Below are positions 9,594 through 20,342 of a DNA stretch of 64,000 bases, piece after piece; position 1 is the stretch's first letter; each line of letters opens with the position of its first letter. The stretch is from Amoebophrya sp. A120 (lineage: Eukaryota > Sar > Dinophyceae > Syndiniales > Amoebophryaceae). The position numbers and the translations under genes were made by a program. The DNA is taken from NCBI GenBank assembly GCA_905178155.1, contig CAJINV010000006.1, forward strand, positions 1,303,876 to 1,367,875. The letters run 5' to 3'. Below the pieces are notes generated by a model that ran no database searches, had not been told where the DNA came from, and worked only from the letters and a program-made list of their open reading frames with translations.

Positions 9594-12500
9594 GCGGCAG
9601 TTCCTCGGCGAACTCCGACACCGGTTCTGCTGTGTACTCCTCCGACCGAATCGGCCCGGCGGCCAACAACGGCGCGGCCAGTGCGCTGTCCGGCATCACC
9701 AACGTGCAACGTGCCGACGCGGGGACGCCCCTCACTCCCGTGGTGAAAGAAAACATCAAGCCGCCCATCGTCTCCGGGACGGACTACCACGGTGCTATCA
9801 ACGGCATGCACGGGGGTCGGGAGCTGAACCTGATGAACACGGAGCTCACGCTATCCTGAGTAAAAACGTTCCCACACCAGAGTTGTCATGCAAATCTGCA
9901 TGCCAAAAAAGTTTGTCATGCGGAGCGCCATGAGAGGCATTTTCTAGCCGTGTTTTGGAATTTGTCATGCTACAATCAGCGTGATATACTAGATCTGTGA
10001 TGCTGCTGAACTACCTAAACAGGATTGCACTAGTACGAGGACAAACTTGTCATGCCAAATGACCAAAGCTGGCTGATTTGTCTAGCAGATTTCCCATCGT
10101 GACTCTGGTGTGGGGACGTTTTTACAAATGATACACACTGAGCTCCCGGGGCCGCATGGAGTGCCTCCCCTGCCGGAAAGGCGACTACTGCATATGCATC
10201 GCAAAAGTATCGTACTAGTAGGAATAACGTTACAAATTTTCTCAGCATGATGAGAAAGGAAACTTGTAATGCGGATTTAAGTTGGCAAAAAAATGTGTAA
10301 TGCATAAAATGCGATTAGTACGAGTGCGATACTTTTACAATGCATACTGGACCGGGTGCGACAACTTTGCGAAGTGCCCGGAGGAAGAGCGTATCAAATG
10401 CAAAAGTGTCTGGGTCTGGAAGAGTTCCAACTTGTCATGCTAAGTCTGGATCATGCAAAACTCTGTCTTGCGTGATCACCAAAAGCTGCACTTTTTTAAC
10501 CAACACGAGAGGCAGTTTCTCATGCAGAATAGGCATGATACAGAGCTCGCAAAATCTGTCATGCTAGGTCCTGCATTCCAGACCTCGTAGGGCATCGAAA
10601 TTTTGCATCACAAGTTTGTATTCTTCCAGACCCAGACATATTTGCAATCCATAGAGCGCCGCGACGCGCTGCGGGGCTATGCCCGGTACAGCGTGCCGAG
10701 GCTGAGCAACTCGAAATCGGTTTTCGCCAGGGAGTATAAATTGCAAAAGTGTATCGTAGTCATACTAGTAGAACTTCAACTTGCTCAACAGCATTTTTAC
10801 AAATGAAACTTGTAATGCAGAAGATCTACCTTAAGAAATACATTGTTGCACGATTGCAATCACTACGAGTACGATACTTTTGCAGTTCATACGGAGTGCG
10901 CCCGCTGCCCGGACGGGTGGGAGCCTGATTTGTGGCTGCGGCGGTGTGTGAGGGAGTAAGTAGTATTTTTGATGCTATCTAAGCATGACAGATTCTTGTG
11001 TGCTCTGAAGTGCGCATCCTTCCAACTTATTTCCACCAGACCCGGATGACTACATGTAATTCTAAATTATTTGCAATGCACGCAATACAAAATTGAAATT
11101 TGCAATGCAAAAAACGCTATACCAGGTTCCGCAACGAATGCGACATGGAGCTGCTGCATCTTTGCATGGACATATGGGAGTGCACAACTCCCCCTCCCCT
11201 CATTTGAATGACATGAGCAGCAACACAAGCAACGCAAGAAATATGGCTTCCGCATGACAAATCTGCAGACGGATTACAGCACTGTTTGAGGCTCCAAGTA
11301 GATTTCTCATGCAAACTGTGCTCGAGGGCAAGACGTGGATTTGGTATTTTGCATTACAAATGAGGGGGAGGGAGAGTTGTGCACTCTCATAGGACAGGTG
11401 CTATTATTATGACGAGTGCGAGCGGCACCAGTGTCTCGTTAACTGCGTATGAAATGCAAAAGCATCGTACTAGTATAAATCGCATGACAAATTTCCTCAG
11501 CATGAGAAATGAAATTTGTAATGCGGATTTAACTTGAGAAAGAAATTTGTAATGCATGACTGCGATTACTACGAGTACGATACTTTTGCACAGGATACTG
11601 CGCACGGGAGGACGAAAATCCCCGGTATGTTTTGCAAATATCGACCTGGGTCAACAGGATAGTTGTGATGCACGATTCCAAGGACAAAACGATCTGTGAT
11701 GCATGAAGACAAGTCGCCAGCGTTTTTGTCGTGCTAGAAGCCAGTTTGTCATGCGTTCCCCTGATACGGATGAATTGTGAATTCGTAACAAGCCCTTTAA
11801 GAAATTTCTCATGCCGTTATGCCTCACAAGCGGCTACTCTGCGATGGAAGGTTCAGCAACACAAGTTTCCAGGAGACCCAGATCGATATTTGCGGTGCAT
11901 ACTAGGTGCAGGGAAGCAATGCTGGAAACTTGCGAGGAGTTGAATTCTTTAACGCGGGAAATGGTGATTACCGATCCGAGTTTATTACCAGCCAGCGCGA
12001 CGACGGTATAATGATTTGTCTTTGTCATGCTAGACGAGGTAATATCTTCAGATGCGACATACGCTATAGCGCAATACAAACAGCCGTAGAATTAAAAACA
12101 ACATACTAGGTCACGACCTCTACGACCGGCATCAACGAAGATTCCGGTTTGTCTATGCAAGAAAAAAACTATGTAAGTGTACACTTGTGTTGCAGAACAT
12201 GCAACATAGTTACACCTGTCATGCCAGACAGCCATGAAGCCCTCTACTTTTCATGTGTGTTTTTCCTTACAAGCCACGCATGACAGGTTTTCTCTGTCAT
12301 GTAAAGCAAATTATTTGTGATGTTGTTCCTCAAAGAAAGTTACACTTACACACTTTTTTTCTGGATATTGTCCGTCCTAGCCGCGATGGAGGTGGACTAC
12401 CAGTGCAATACTGTGAGGAAAAATCCCCCCTCACCATATCGAAAACGAAATTTGTGATGCTCTATTTGAGTACACAAATTGACTTGTATTGCTAGAAGGC

Positions 12501-12835
12501 CAAGAAATGCAGACGATGCCCCGTTTGCAGGCAATTTGTCATGCTGCTTCCGATTTCCAGCTGCCTCCTGTCGTGCTGAAGATGCAAGGCTTTCCCACGC
12601 AGCCCAGCACTACAGTCCGCATCTTTTCCCTTCTAGCATGACAGCGTGATTTGTGATCACCAATCACGCTACACAAATCTACCATTGAGCATGGGGAGGG
12701 GGGTTTTTCCTTCTGATATGCAATCTGAAGTGCGGGAGAAACACCGCGAGTGGGTTGAAACTGTCGAGTACTGTGGCTTTGGTGGCGATTTTGATGTTGA
12801 CGGTGGGGGCGGGTGGCGGGGGGATTTTTGTTTAG
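9557..12835 (+). CDS. Cys-rich protein with C-terminal hydrophobic tail, 12 exons
   Basis: Exons: 9557-9851, 10139-10192, 10352-10391, 10659-10734, 10897-10955, 11126-11172, 11397-11447, 11603-11624, 11906-12005, 12110-12153, 12373-12408, 12724-12835; total 936 nt, 311 residues. The joined protein has a hydrophilic N-terminus, then a Cys-rich part (MECLPCRKGDYC, CARCPDGWEPDLW, ETCEELNSL), and ends in VALVAILMLTVGAGGGGIFV before the stop. That ending looks like a membrane anchor or GPI-type signal. The tail appears only when the last two introners are removed with one target copy. No signal peptide is visible: the ATG at 9557 lies inside the right end of a truncated family A element, so the true first exon may be missing. 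No family assigned. Confidence 0.7.
9852..10133. mobile_element. introner, family F
   Basis: Ends TATC...GATA. Duplication CACGC/CACAC (one mismatch). Confidence 0.9.
10193..10346. mobile_element. introner, family A
   Basis: Ends TATG...CATA. Duplication CTGCA/CTGGA. Confidence 0.9.
10392..10653. mobile_element. introner, family B
   Basis: Ends TATC...CATA. Exact duplication GAGCG. Confidence 0.95.
10735..10891. mobile_element. introner, family A
   Basis: Ends TATA...CATA. Duplication GGGAG/CGGAG. Confidence 0.9.
10956..11125 (+). other. GT-AG intron with introner remnants
   Basis: GTAAGT at the 5' end and TATACCAG at the 3' end. Inside are damaged family B pieces (CCAGACCCGG, ATTTGCAATGCACG). 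The right flank CCAGG sits where a target copy would be, opposite GGGAG on the left. Confidence 0.75.
11173..11391. mobile_element. introner, family D
   Basis: Ends TATG...CATA. Exact duplication GGACA. Confidence 0.95.
11448..11597. mobile_element. introner, family A
   Basis: Ends TATG...GATA. Exact duplication CTGCG. Confidence 0.95.
11625..11905 (+). mobile_element. family B introner that now has GT-AG ends
   Basis: The element (11626-11901) begins TATGTTTTGCAAATAT and ends ATTTGCGGTGCATA, with worn family B repeats. Flanks are CCCGG and CTAGG. The host G before TAT gives GTATGT and the changed right flank supplies CTAG, so splicing as GT-AG gives the same mRNA as removal with one target copy. 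Confidence 0.8.
12006..12109 (+). other. GT-AG intron with introner-like ends
   Basis: GTATAA...CATACTAG. The inner part (12007-12105) starts TATA and ends CATA, flanked by GACGG and CTAGG. GT-AG removal and target-copy removal give the same junction (ACG ACG GTC ACG). Confidence 0.7.
12154..12367. mobile_element. introner, family E
   Basis: Ends TATG...GATA. Exact duplication TTGTC. Confidence 0.95.
12409..12718. mobile_element. introner, family C
   Basis: Begins TACTGTGAGG rather than TAT; ends GATA. Exact duplication TGCAA. Confidence 0.9.
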
Positions 12836-13992
12836 GGAAAACAAGACGCAGGTTCAAGTTGATCTATCGGATTTTTGCTTCGAAGATGAAATGTACTGAG
12901 TCAGCAAATTCGATATCGTTTTTGTAGTACTGAGAAATTAATGGACAACATTAACAAGAGGTGGAAGTAGCAAGTAGTAGTAGTAGTACAAGCACGCAAG
13001 GCAGAAGTAAAAGTGAAAGTCGTTTAGTCGCGAAAAAAGCTGGCAGATGAAGATCAAAACTAAAGGGTCAGACTGTGAATAAAATCGAAAGTGCGGCGAG
13101 CTCCTCAAAAAGCCCGCGTGTGCGTTTTAACCGATTGCAAAAATCGTAATATGGAACGCTGAAGAATAAATAGGAACTGGTCTCAAAACAGGCATCAAAC
13201 GTTAATTAAAGTACTTATACATAGAATATCAGATGAGCTAGGCAAACAGTACACAAAATCATGTAGGGCTAGAACACCCCAGTTGCAATCGACGAAAAAG
13301 ACGAAATAAATCAATTTGAATGACGCAGCGGAAAAATCAAGAGCTTTGTAAGTATAGTGATTTTTGCGTTGAAACTGCAGTTTATTATGCTGCCACGAGG
13401 CGATAATTCGAATTCCTGTAGATAATCGCGATGTTGTTGCACAGCAATTATTCCGTGTCCGCTACGCTGAGGCATTCATAGCAATCGCACATTGAAAAAG
13501 GAAATGAACTCCACAAACTCGGTCACTGCTCAACACCAAAGGCAGAAACTCGGTTGTGCGCTGCATCCGACGATGCTGCAGCAATGCTGGTACAAGATAC
13601 CACTGAATTTCGGTCGTGATTATACGTATGCAATTGCGGTGCCAGGAACAACTGCTGCAATCGGACCACCCGTGGCTGTCAAGAGTCGACTTCAACGATG
13701 ATCTGGAATTGATAGATGGATGTTTCTTTTCTCTACTTTTCGAATTTCACTAGTGCAAATAAAAGGATTCGACCACTACCACTTCAAAACAGCGGCCTCT
13801 GAAAAATTGTAAAATCTATCATCTGTGGTCAAGAACATAACCTGACGACCCTTCCTTATTCACAACACCACAAAAGTTTTATTTGTTTTTCATTTTCATC
13901 CATCGACGTCGATTTTTCCATCTAGTATTGAACACCAATAACCACATACTACTACACCAAGCGAAGAACCGACTCCTTCAACACACCACAAA
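12836..13992. other. intergenic, nothing recognised
   Basis: AT-rich with short ORFs on both strands (13462-13701) that overlap each other and have no support. The 5' leader of the next gene is expected near 13900-13992. Confidence 0.5.
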
Positions 13993-14705
13993 ATGGGCAA
14001 CACCTCCTCCTGCTGCGACGGCGACCGTGCCGAGAGCAAGCGCCTTGCGGCCGGCCGCACCTTTGGGCTAAACGAAGGCCCGAAACTCGCCACCACGCTC
14101 GGAAACGATCGTGGCGCAGGCGGGGCTGGGTATTTTGTCGGTGCACAGGGCGGCGCGATTAAGGACCGGCTGAAGGCGGGCAGTTTTCAGCAGGCTTATG
14201 GGGTACTAATCTAAGATTTTGAATTTACGATCTCGTTTTGGAACAGGTAGTTTCGGTTTGGGCAAGCGCATGACAACAAGGGCATGAGCCGCATTCCAAT
14301 AATTACTTAGTGCAGGAAAAATGATCCACAACTTCTTCTTCTATAACTGTCTCAAAATAACTCAATCATTAAACTTAGATCCTCGCCGAGCAAGTGGGTA
14401 AAATGGAGCAGACCTTTACGCAGCTCGCGGGCGAGGATTTGTCCATGATCAAACGACGGAACGCGGAGCAGACGGCGGTTACCCAGCACGGCGATTTGGA
14501 AGTCATTTTGCAACACTTGGCTGGAGCCCCCGGTTCGGAAGCCACCGCGTACTGGAAATCTGTCATGGGGCAGAACATGAAAGCACAGGTCACGAAAGTG
14601 TGCACGCAGGTGAATTTGACCGTGGATCAAAACGTGAAAGACGAGCGCCGGGCCCGCTGCATGAAGAATTTGCAGATTTGCCTGGACATCGTGGCGAAGT
14701 ATTAA
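13993..14705 (+). CDS. MGNTSSCC-type small protein, probably lipid-anchored
   Basis: ATG at 13993 in the context CAAAATGGGC. The N-terminus MGNTSSCC has Gly2 followed by Ser6 and two Cys, a classic N-myristoylation plus palmitoylation pattern, so attachment to a cytoplasmic membrane face is expected. Exons 13993-14202 and 14379-14705 give 178 residues. Exon 2 is mostly helical and hydrophilic (ILAEQVGKMEQTFTQLAGED; later cysteines at VCTQVN, RCMKNLQICLD). It is the only well-supported multi-exon gene here with no introner. No domain recognised. Confidence 0.8.
14203..14378 (+). other. GT-AG intron
   Basis: GTACTA...AACTTAG. Removal joins TAT GGG to ATC CTC in phase 0. Confidence 0.8.
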
Positions 14706-15941
14706 GTTTGCAATGTTGCCCTGGTGGGGTGGCAGTTGCAACGCTGGAGATGATGTTCAGGGTCAGCACAAGCTGACGAGAACATCAACCGGACGAGCAG
14801 CTGTGAGGACATGACACCCTTCAGCACTGTTGATTTGTTCAGTTGAGACGACAAGAACCTCCGATGTGTTGCTTTGATGGATAATTTGTACTTGTTACTT
14901 CTTTACGGCGATTTGATGGTATGACTTTGATGATTCTCTTACTCTTACGAGGATGTTGAGACACTAATCTCGCATGTTGATGTTGGCGTTCTGTTTTGGA
15001 ATAATATTTTTTTCCTGCAAAAATGCACGGATGAGGGCGGACTTCTTTCCTCATTCCACGTGCTGGATAGTTGCAGGAGATTTTTGTCCACGTTATTTTT
15101 TCCAAACGTAGACTACTAGTACTCACTAAAAGTAGTACAAAAGGTTTTCTGTTAGTGTATGATGGCACCAGCTCTTTGCCCGCGACAGTAAGCATTTGTC
15201 TTCACGACCACGACCTTTGTACGATTTTTAGCATGGTAGGTTTTTTCCATTTTTGTTGTACAATACACGCAGCTAAAAATACCAGGTATAGTAGAAGTGC
15301 CTTGAAACTACAACTACACGTACACGCTCCAAGATAAATGACTTCGCCATTCTTTTCGCGATACTTTTTTCGCACGGATGAGAAGAAGTCCAGAAACCTA
15401 TGATATGGATCATGTGAGGATGCTTTTAGTACACAGCCTGGGTTACTAGCAGCAAATCTTTTTCAGAAGCGGGCAGCTACCAGAAGCTCTTAGATTTTTC
15501 AATCGCCGTTCTGTTCTCATGTTCTTGCTGCGTCGCTTGTAGGAAAAGGAATCCTATCCAATTCCGTGCCGAGTCGAGAAGCAAGGCACGCATGATCGCG
15601 GCGATTTCTTGTTGCAAGCGTGAAGTAGACGGGTTGTTGTATTTTTAGTCTTTTTCTTCGTGACAGTGAGGTGGTATTGGTAGAGTCCTTGGCCCGATCG
15701 TGAGAGCTCTCCATGTTGAAAGCTGTGTGCAGTCAGAGCGGAGCTATGCACTCTTATCTTTGTGCAAATTAGTCGTCAGTGTAGGTGTTTTTCAAAATTT
15801 TCGTCTCAACATACCGTATTCTGTTTCAGCAATAGCATGGCTACGTGAAGAGTAGGCCCCACCTTAGATAGAAGACCTCGTAATTTTCCGCGACCAGCCT
15901 CTACAGACACAACTAAAAAACAAAATCAGAAGAAACCAAAA
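14706..15941. other. intergenic, nothing recognised
   Basis: No ORF with homology, repeat or RNA gene that I can support. The last 60 bases before 15942 are A-rich, as before other starts. Confidence 0.5.
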
Positions 15942-18900
15942 ATGGACGCCTTCCAGAACTTTTTCATCCAGATGGGCATTCTGCCCTCCGAGAAAGACTC
16001 CCAGGAAGCGACCTTTTTCAAGAAATACCCCGAAGTGACCTTTGATAAACAGGCGAAAGTGGCTCCAGCCGTGGCGGCCGATTTGTTTGAAGATCTGGAG
16101 ATTGCGCCCTCCGGTCTGCTTTACGACGGGCCAGTGAAGCCGTCGCTTTTTTCAAGAACTTCCTCTTCACTCTCATCTTCAACTACATCTCCGGACGGCG
16201 CAGGAGTCCTCAGAAGTGGCGCAGCTGCTGCTAATCCAATAGCTACGTCGTCCAGCACTTCCGAGACAATCACCAGCGCCGCTGGTGTGTCGTCACCTAG
16301 TGGAAGTTCTAGCGATCCTACTGCGACTACTTCTCGAGAAGCTGCCATCGCCGCTGCCTCTACGTCGTACTTCCTCTCCTTCTCTCCAGCTGCGTTTCTC
16401 ACAAATCTGTTCAAATCAACGCTAACAGTTTTGGGTTCCACCGTGGTTCTCGGGCTACTTCACTTCTATCTAGATGACATCTACAAGCGGAAATACCGGT
16501 TTTCGCTCTTCGAAAGTGAAATTCTAGCCTACTTCGCGAAGAAGAACATCCTGATCACCGGGGCGACAAGCGGGATCGGAGAATGCTTGGCGTACCGGCT
16601 GGCGAGTCTGGAAAATCCGCCGGCGGTCTTGTATTTGCACGGGAGGAGACGGGAGCAGCTGGAGAAGGTTTGTATATTGTTTTCTTTTTTCTTCTTGCAT
16701 CAAAAAATACACATACACACATTTCTGATGCTCATTTGGCCCGGTCGCTACTACAACATCATACATCCAATTCCCAGGTCGCCAAGCAGTGCATCCTGCT
16801 TCAAGACGAAACCGTCCGGAAACTAAACCCGAACATCCTGGACCAAACCAGCCTGCAAAACCGCATGAAAATCGAGCCGATTTTATCGGATTTGGGCGAC
16901 CCCGACCAAACTTTTAACGCGTTTAAACGCGCCTTTAAAGAACCCAGCGCCCAGGAAACCGCGGACTTGGCGCAGCTGTTGACCGTCCCGCAACTCGCGA
17001 ATGACCCGATTTTCCTCCAGCAGTACGCGGCGTGCAATCCGAACGAACTGGACATTGTCTTCAACAACGCTGGGGTGTCGCAACGGGACGAATTTTCGAA
17101 TTTAGACGTCGTTCCAATGAAGTTTATTCTAAACATATCCAAGAAAAAAACTGTGTAAGTTGGGTAACTCTGTGTTGCAAACGCATGTAAAACACTTATC
17201 ACCTGTCATGCCGGACACATGCATGAGAGGCTTTTTTCCTACGTGTTTTCACGTACAAGCTACGCATGACAGGTTTTTTGTGTCATGTAGAGCTGCAAAC
17301 TTGTGATGCTATTCCTCCAAGAAGGTTTACACTTACACAGTTTTTTTCTTGCACAAAACACCAACTGCTACTCCAACATCTTGATCACCAAAGCGGTGTT
17401 ACCGCAGCTCCTCTTATCCGGGCAGAAGTCGAAAATGCAGTACGAGGCGTTAGCCGTGATGAACCCGGGGGTCAAGCACGACCCGGTAGCGGTGGTGTTG
17501 CGGAGTTGCGTAAAATTTTTCGTCAAAGTCGGGAAGATGGTGGTGGAGAAAGTGGAGAAAGCGGTGGGAGAAATAAGAGCCGGGGTTTGTGCAACTGAAG
17601 AAACCGAAACGTTGGTATCAACTACAACGACTCCGCCACGCTCGACACCAACATTGACCGCATCCGCTTTCCCCCACGCCGCGCACATCGTCCAGCTCTC
17701 CTCTTTCGTCGGCCGCGTTGCTTTTGGGTACCGCACGATCTACGCAGCAAGCAAATTTGCGACGAACGGCTTCTACACCAGTCTCCAGGCGGAGTTGTTT
17801 GATAAGAACATAAAAATCCACACCGTTTTCCCCGGTTTCGTCCGAACGAACATCGCGAAAAACGCGTTGGTCTCCAATGGCGACTCCTTCGGAAAATCGG
17901 ACGCGAAGATTGAAAGCGGGTTAGATCCGATGGAGGTGGTAAACCGGATGCTGGCCGGGGTGTATTTTAACGACAGCGAGATTGAGGTTCTGAACGACTG
18001 GCACATGCGGTTACAAGCTTTATCCGCCCGGTGGTTTGGGTTTTTGCACCGCTGGTTATGAAATGCAAAATCATCGTACTAGTAGAAGTCGCATGAGAAA
18101 TTCCCTCAGCATGAAAAATGAAATTTGTAATGCGGATTCCGGTTAAGAAGGAGATTGGTAATGCATGACTGCGATTACAACTACGAGTACGATACTTTTG
18201 CAGTGGATACTTGTTCGCGCTAAGCAACTACCGGAAACAGGTGGAGATGTGCAGTACTGCTAGTACTGGGTCAACAACATCATCTACTGCAGCAGGTGGT
18301 ACCTTGAATTTGAACAATCCGGCAGGAGATCATAATCACGCCCCCGAAAGCAACAAAGCGGACAACTCCTCTGTCGCTTCCTCCGCCCGATCCAGTCCGA
18401 GTAAAACGAGAAGGAGAAAATCCATCGAATCCACGAAATTCCCACCCGCGATACGCGTGGTTCCGTTGAACTCCCCATCCGTGGACTCGCATTCCAGTTT
18501 TCAGAACGCTAGCCATTTTACCAACACAAATAACCTTCACTACGGTGGTGGTGCGTCGAGCAATTCGAATTCGGTTGAAGTATTAAATGGAAAAATCCCC
18601 CCACCCCATATCAAAACGGAAATCTGTGATGCAGATTTGTGGTCACAAATCAGCTTGGTGATGCTAGAAGGCAAAAGATGCGGACTGTAGTGCTGTCTAG
18701 CGTGGGAAAGCCTTGCAGTTCCAGAATGACAGGAGGCAACTGGAAGTGGGAAACAGCATGACAGATTACCTGCAATTTAGGCCGCAGCTTCGTCTCCTGG
18801 CCTTCTAGCAATAGAAGTTGATTTGTGTACTCAAATACAGCATCACAAATTTGCGCATCTTCCGTTTCCGATATGGGGTGGGGGCTTTTTTCACTTTGAT

Positions 18901-19630
18901 ATGAAGAGGTGAGTAACGAAAATTTACCGAAGCGGGTGCAGAAACAACAGGTGGAGTATTATCCCACAAAAAAAGTGTTACAGTTACACATTTGTAGTCA
19001 ATTCAGCAACACAAATTTCTCTGGATGGGAGAGAAAACTTGTAATGCAGAAATCCTAGCGGAAAACACCTATGAAACGGAGCTCCCATGCATATTCGGCA
19101 TGACAGAGTTTGTCTGTCTTGCTTGACCTGCAACACAATGTGTAACTGTAACACTTTTTTCTTCCGATAAGTACTACGACTTGAACAACAGTGGAAATTT
19201 GAGCTATTTGAGTACGGAAGAGGAAACAAATACTACTTCTGCGTTGAACAACATGAGCAGTACGAAGACAGCAGTAGAGAAGCAGCAGAAGTTTGTCCAG
19301 CAAAAGAACCAGACAGCTGCAGTTCACAGCCCGACCACGCCATCAAACACCTCTCCTTCTGCTTCACCCCATGCACCAAGCGGGAAGAGCAAGGGAGCAA
19401 AAGAGGGTCCATCCGTTGAAACGCTGCACCTGCATATCGAGGGAAAGGTGCAGTTGACGAAGGAGTATTTGGAAGGCGGCAATAAAGCTGGGGAGCAGCA
19501 GACGCAGAGCAAGGTCGAAATAGATAATTTCAGTAAAAACAGCAGTACCACCGGGATCGACAGTGAGAATTTGGAAGCGAATCCGATCGAAACTGACGCC
19601 GCGGCGGTGTCGTCGTCGCATGAGGAGTGA
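15942..19630 (+). CDS. DHRS7-like short-chain dehydrogenase/reductase, membrane-anchored
   Basis: Exons 15942-16667, 16778-17135, 17361-18056, 18215-18580, 18907-18959 and 19175-19630 give 2655 nt (884 residues). A membrane segment (LTVLGSTVVLGLLHFYLDDI) precedes the Rossmann fold. Seen: cofactor motif TGATSGIG (about 206-213), NNAGVSQR (about 337), LSSFVG with the candidate catalytic Ser, YAASK (about 489-493) and PGFVRTNIAKNAL. These match the DHRS7/SDR34-like branch, which reduces carbonyl groups with NAD(P)H at ER-type membranes. Odd points: a long Ser/Thr-rich N-terminal insertion, an insertion of about 95 residues between LPQLL and the catalytic Ser strand, and a 290-residue low-complexity C-terminus interrupted by three introners. 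The substrate is not predictable. Confidence 0.88.
16668..16777 (+). other. GT-AG intron
   Basis: GTTTGT...TTCCCAG, with a pyrimidine-rich start. Joins GAG AAG to GTC GCC in phase 0. Confidence 0.85.
17136..17355. mobile_element. introner, family E
   Basis: Begins TATCC, ends GCACA. Exact duplication AAACA. Confidence 0.92.
18057..18209. mobile_element. introner, family A
   Basis: Ends TATG...GATA. Duplication CTGGT/CTTGT. Confidence 0.9.
18581..18901. mobile_element. introner, family C
   Basis: Ends TATT...GATA. Exact duplication TGAAG. Confidence 0.93.
18960..19169. mobile_element. introner, family E (AAAAAGTGTTACAGTTACAC type)
   Basis: Ends TATC...GATA. Duplication AGTAT/AGTAC. Only 58 bp of exon separates it from the element before. 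Confidence 0.9.
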
Positions 19631-20342
19631 AGAGTTGTGGGTATGGGTTGCTATTCAAAGCATAAAATTTTATAAGTGAAATTTTTGTCTCTGGCACAAC
19701 TTCTACTGACTTTATTGCCACAAGAACAAAATCAGACTTGTTTATACAAACGTACTAACTTGCAACTTTTCAATTTTTAATCCTGCCCTCAATAGGCGAG
19801 AAAAGCGAAAAGTTCCAGTAACAGTATCCGTGCCGCAGCTACCGCCACCATGAAAAAAAAAATTAAGTTAAGATTAGCTTGTTCAACTTCATTGAAAGAA
19901 CACGAACATAAAGACGAGAACACAGTAACCAAATTTTCCAAGACCACCTCCTTCCACCAAAGTGGACTAGTACTGGAGGGTACTCACTGAAGACAGGCAT
20001 AATTCGCACTGGAGGTGTGACCACCGGGACTGCGCATGACCGGGAGAACGCAAACGAACATTCTCATTTTCGACCAGCGCATTGGTGTTCGGCAAGTATA
20101 AATCCATTTGAGTGACACGCGACATCTTCGTCTTCCAGAACTTTCAGGAACCGTGTGCGGCAAGATGAGTCAGATTGCGTGGTGAAACTTCTGAGGGAAG
20201 AACGTGGCATTTTTTTGAGGGTACAACCGTGGGACGGAGCATTGTTGACGGTCGTGAGCTGATGAAATAAACCACGGCCTTCATCCTTACATAAGAGCAG
20301 TAGATCGTTGCAATTGCAAATCAACATGCGTCCACCAAAAAC
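19631..20342. other. intergenic, nothing recognised
   Basis: No supported gene. An 87-codon minus-strand frame at 20064-20327 has no support. Confidence 0.5.
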
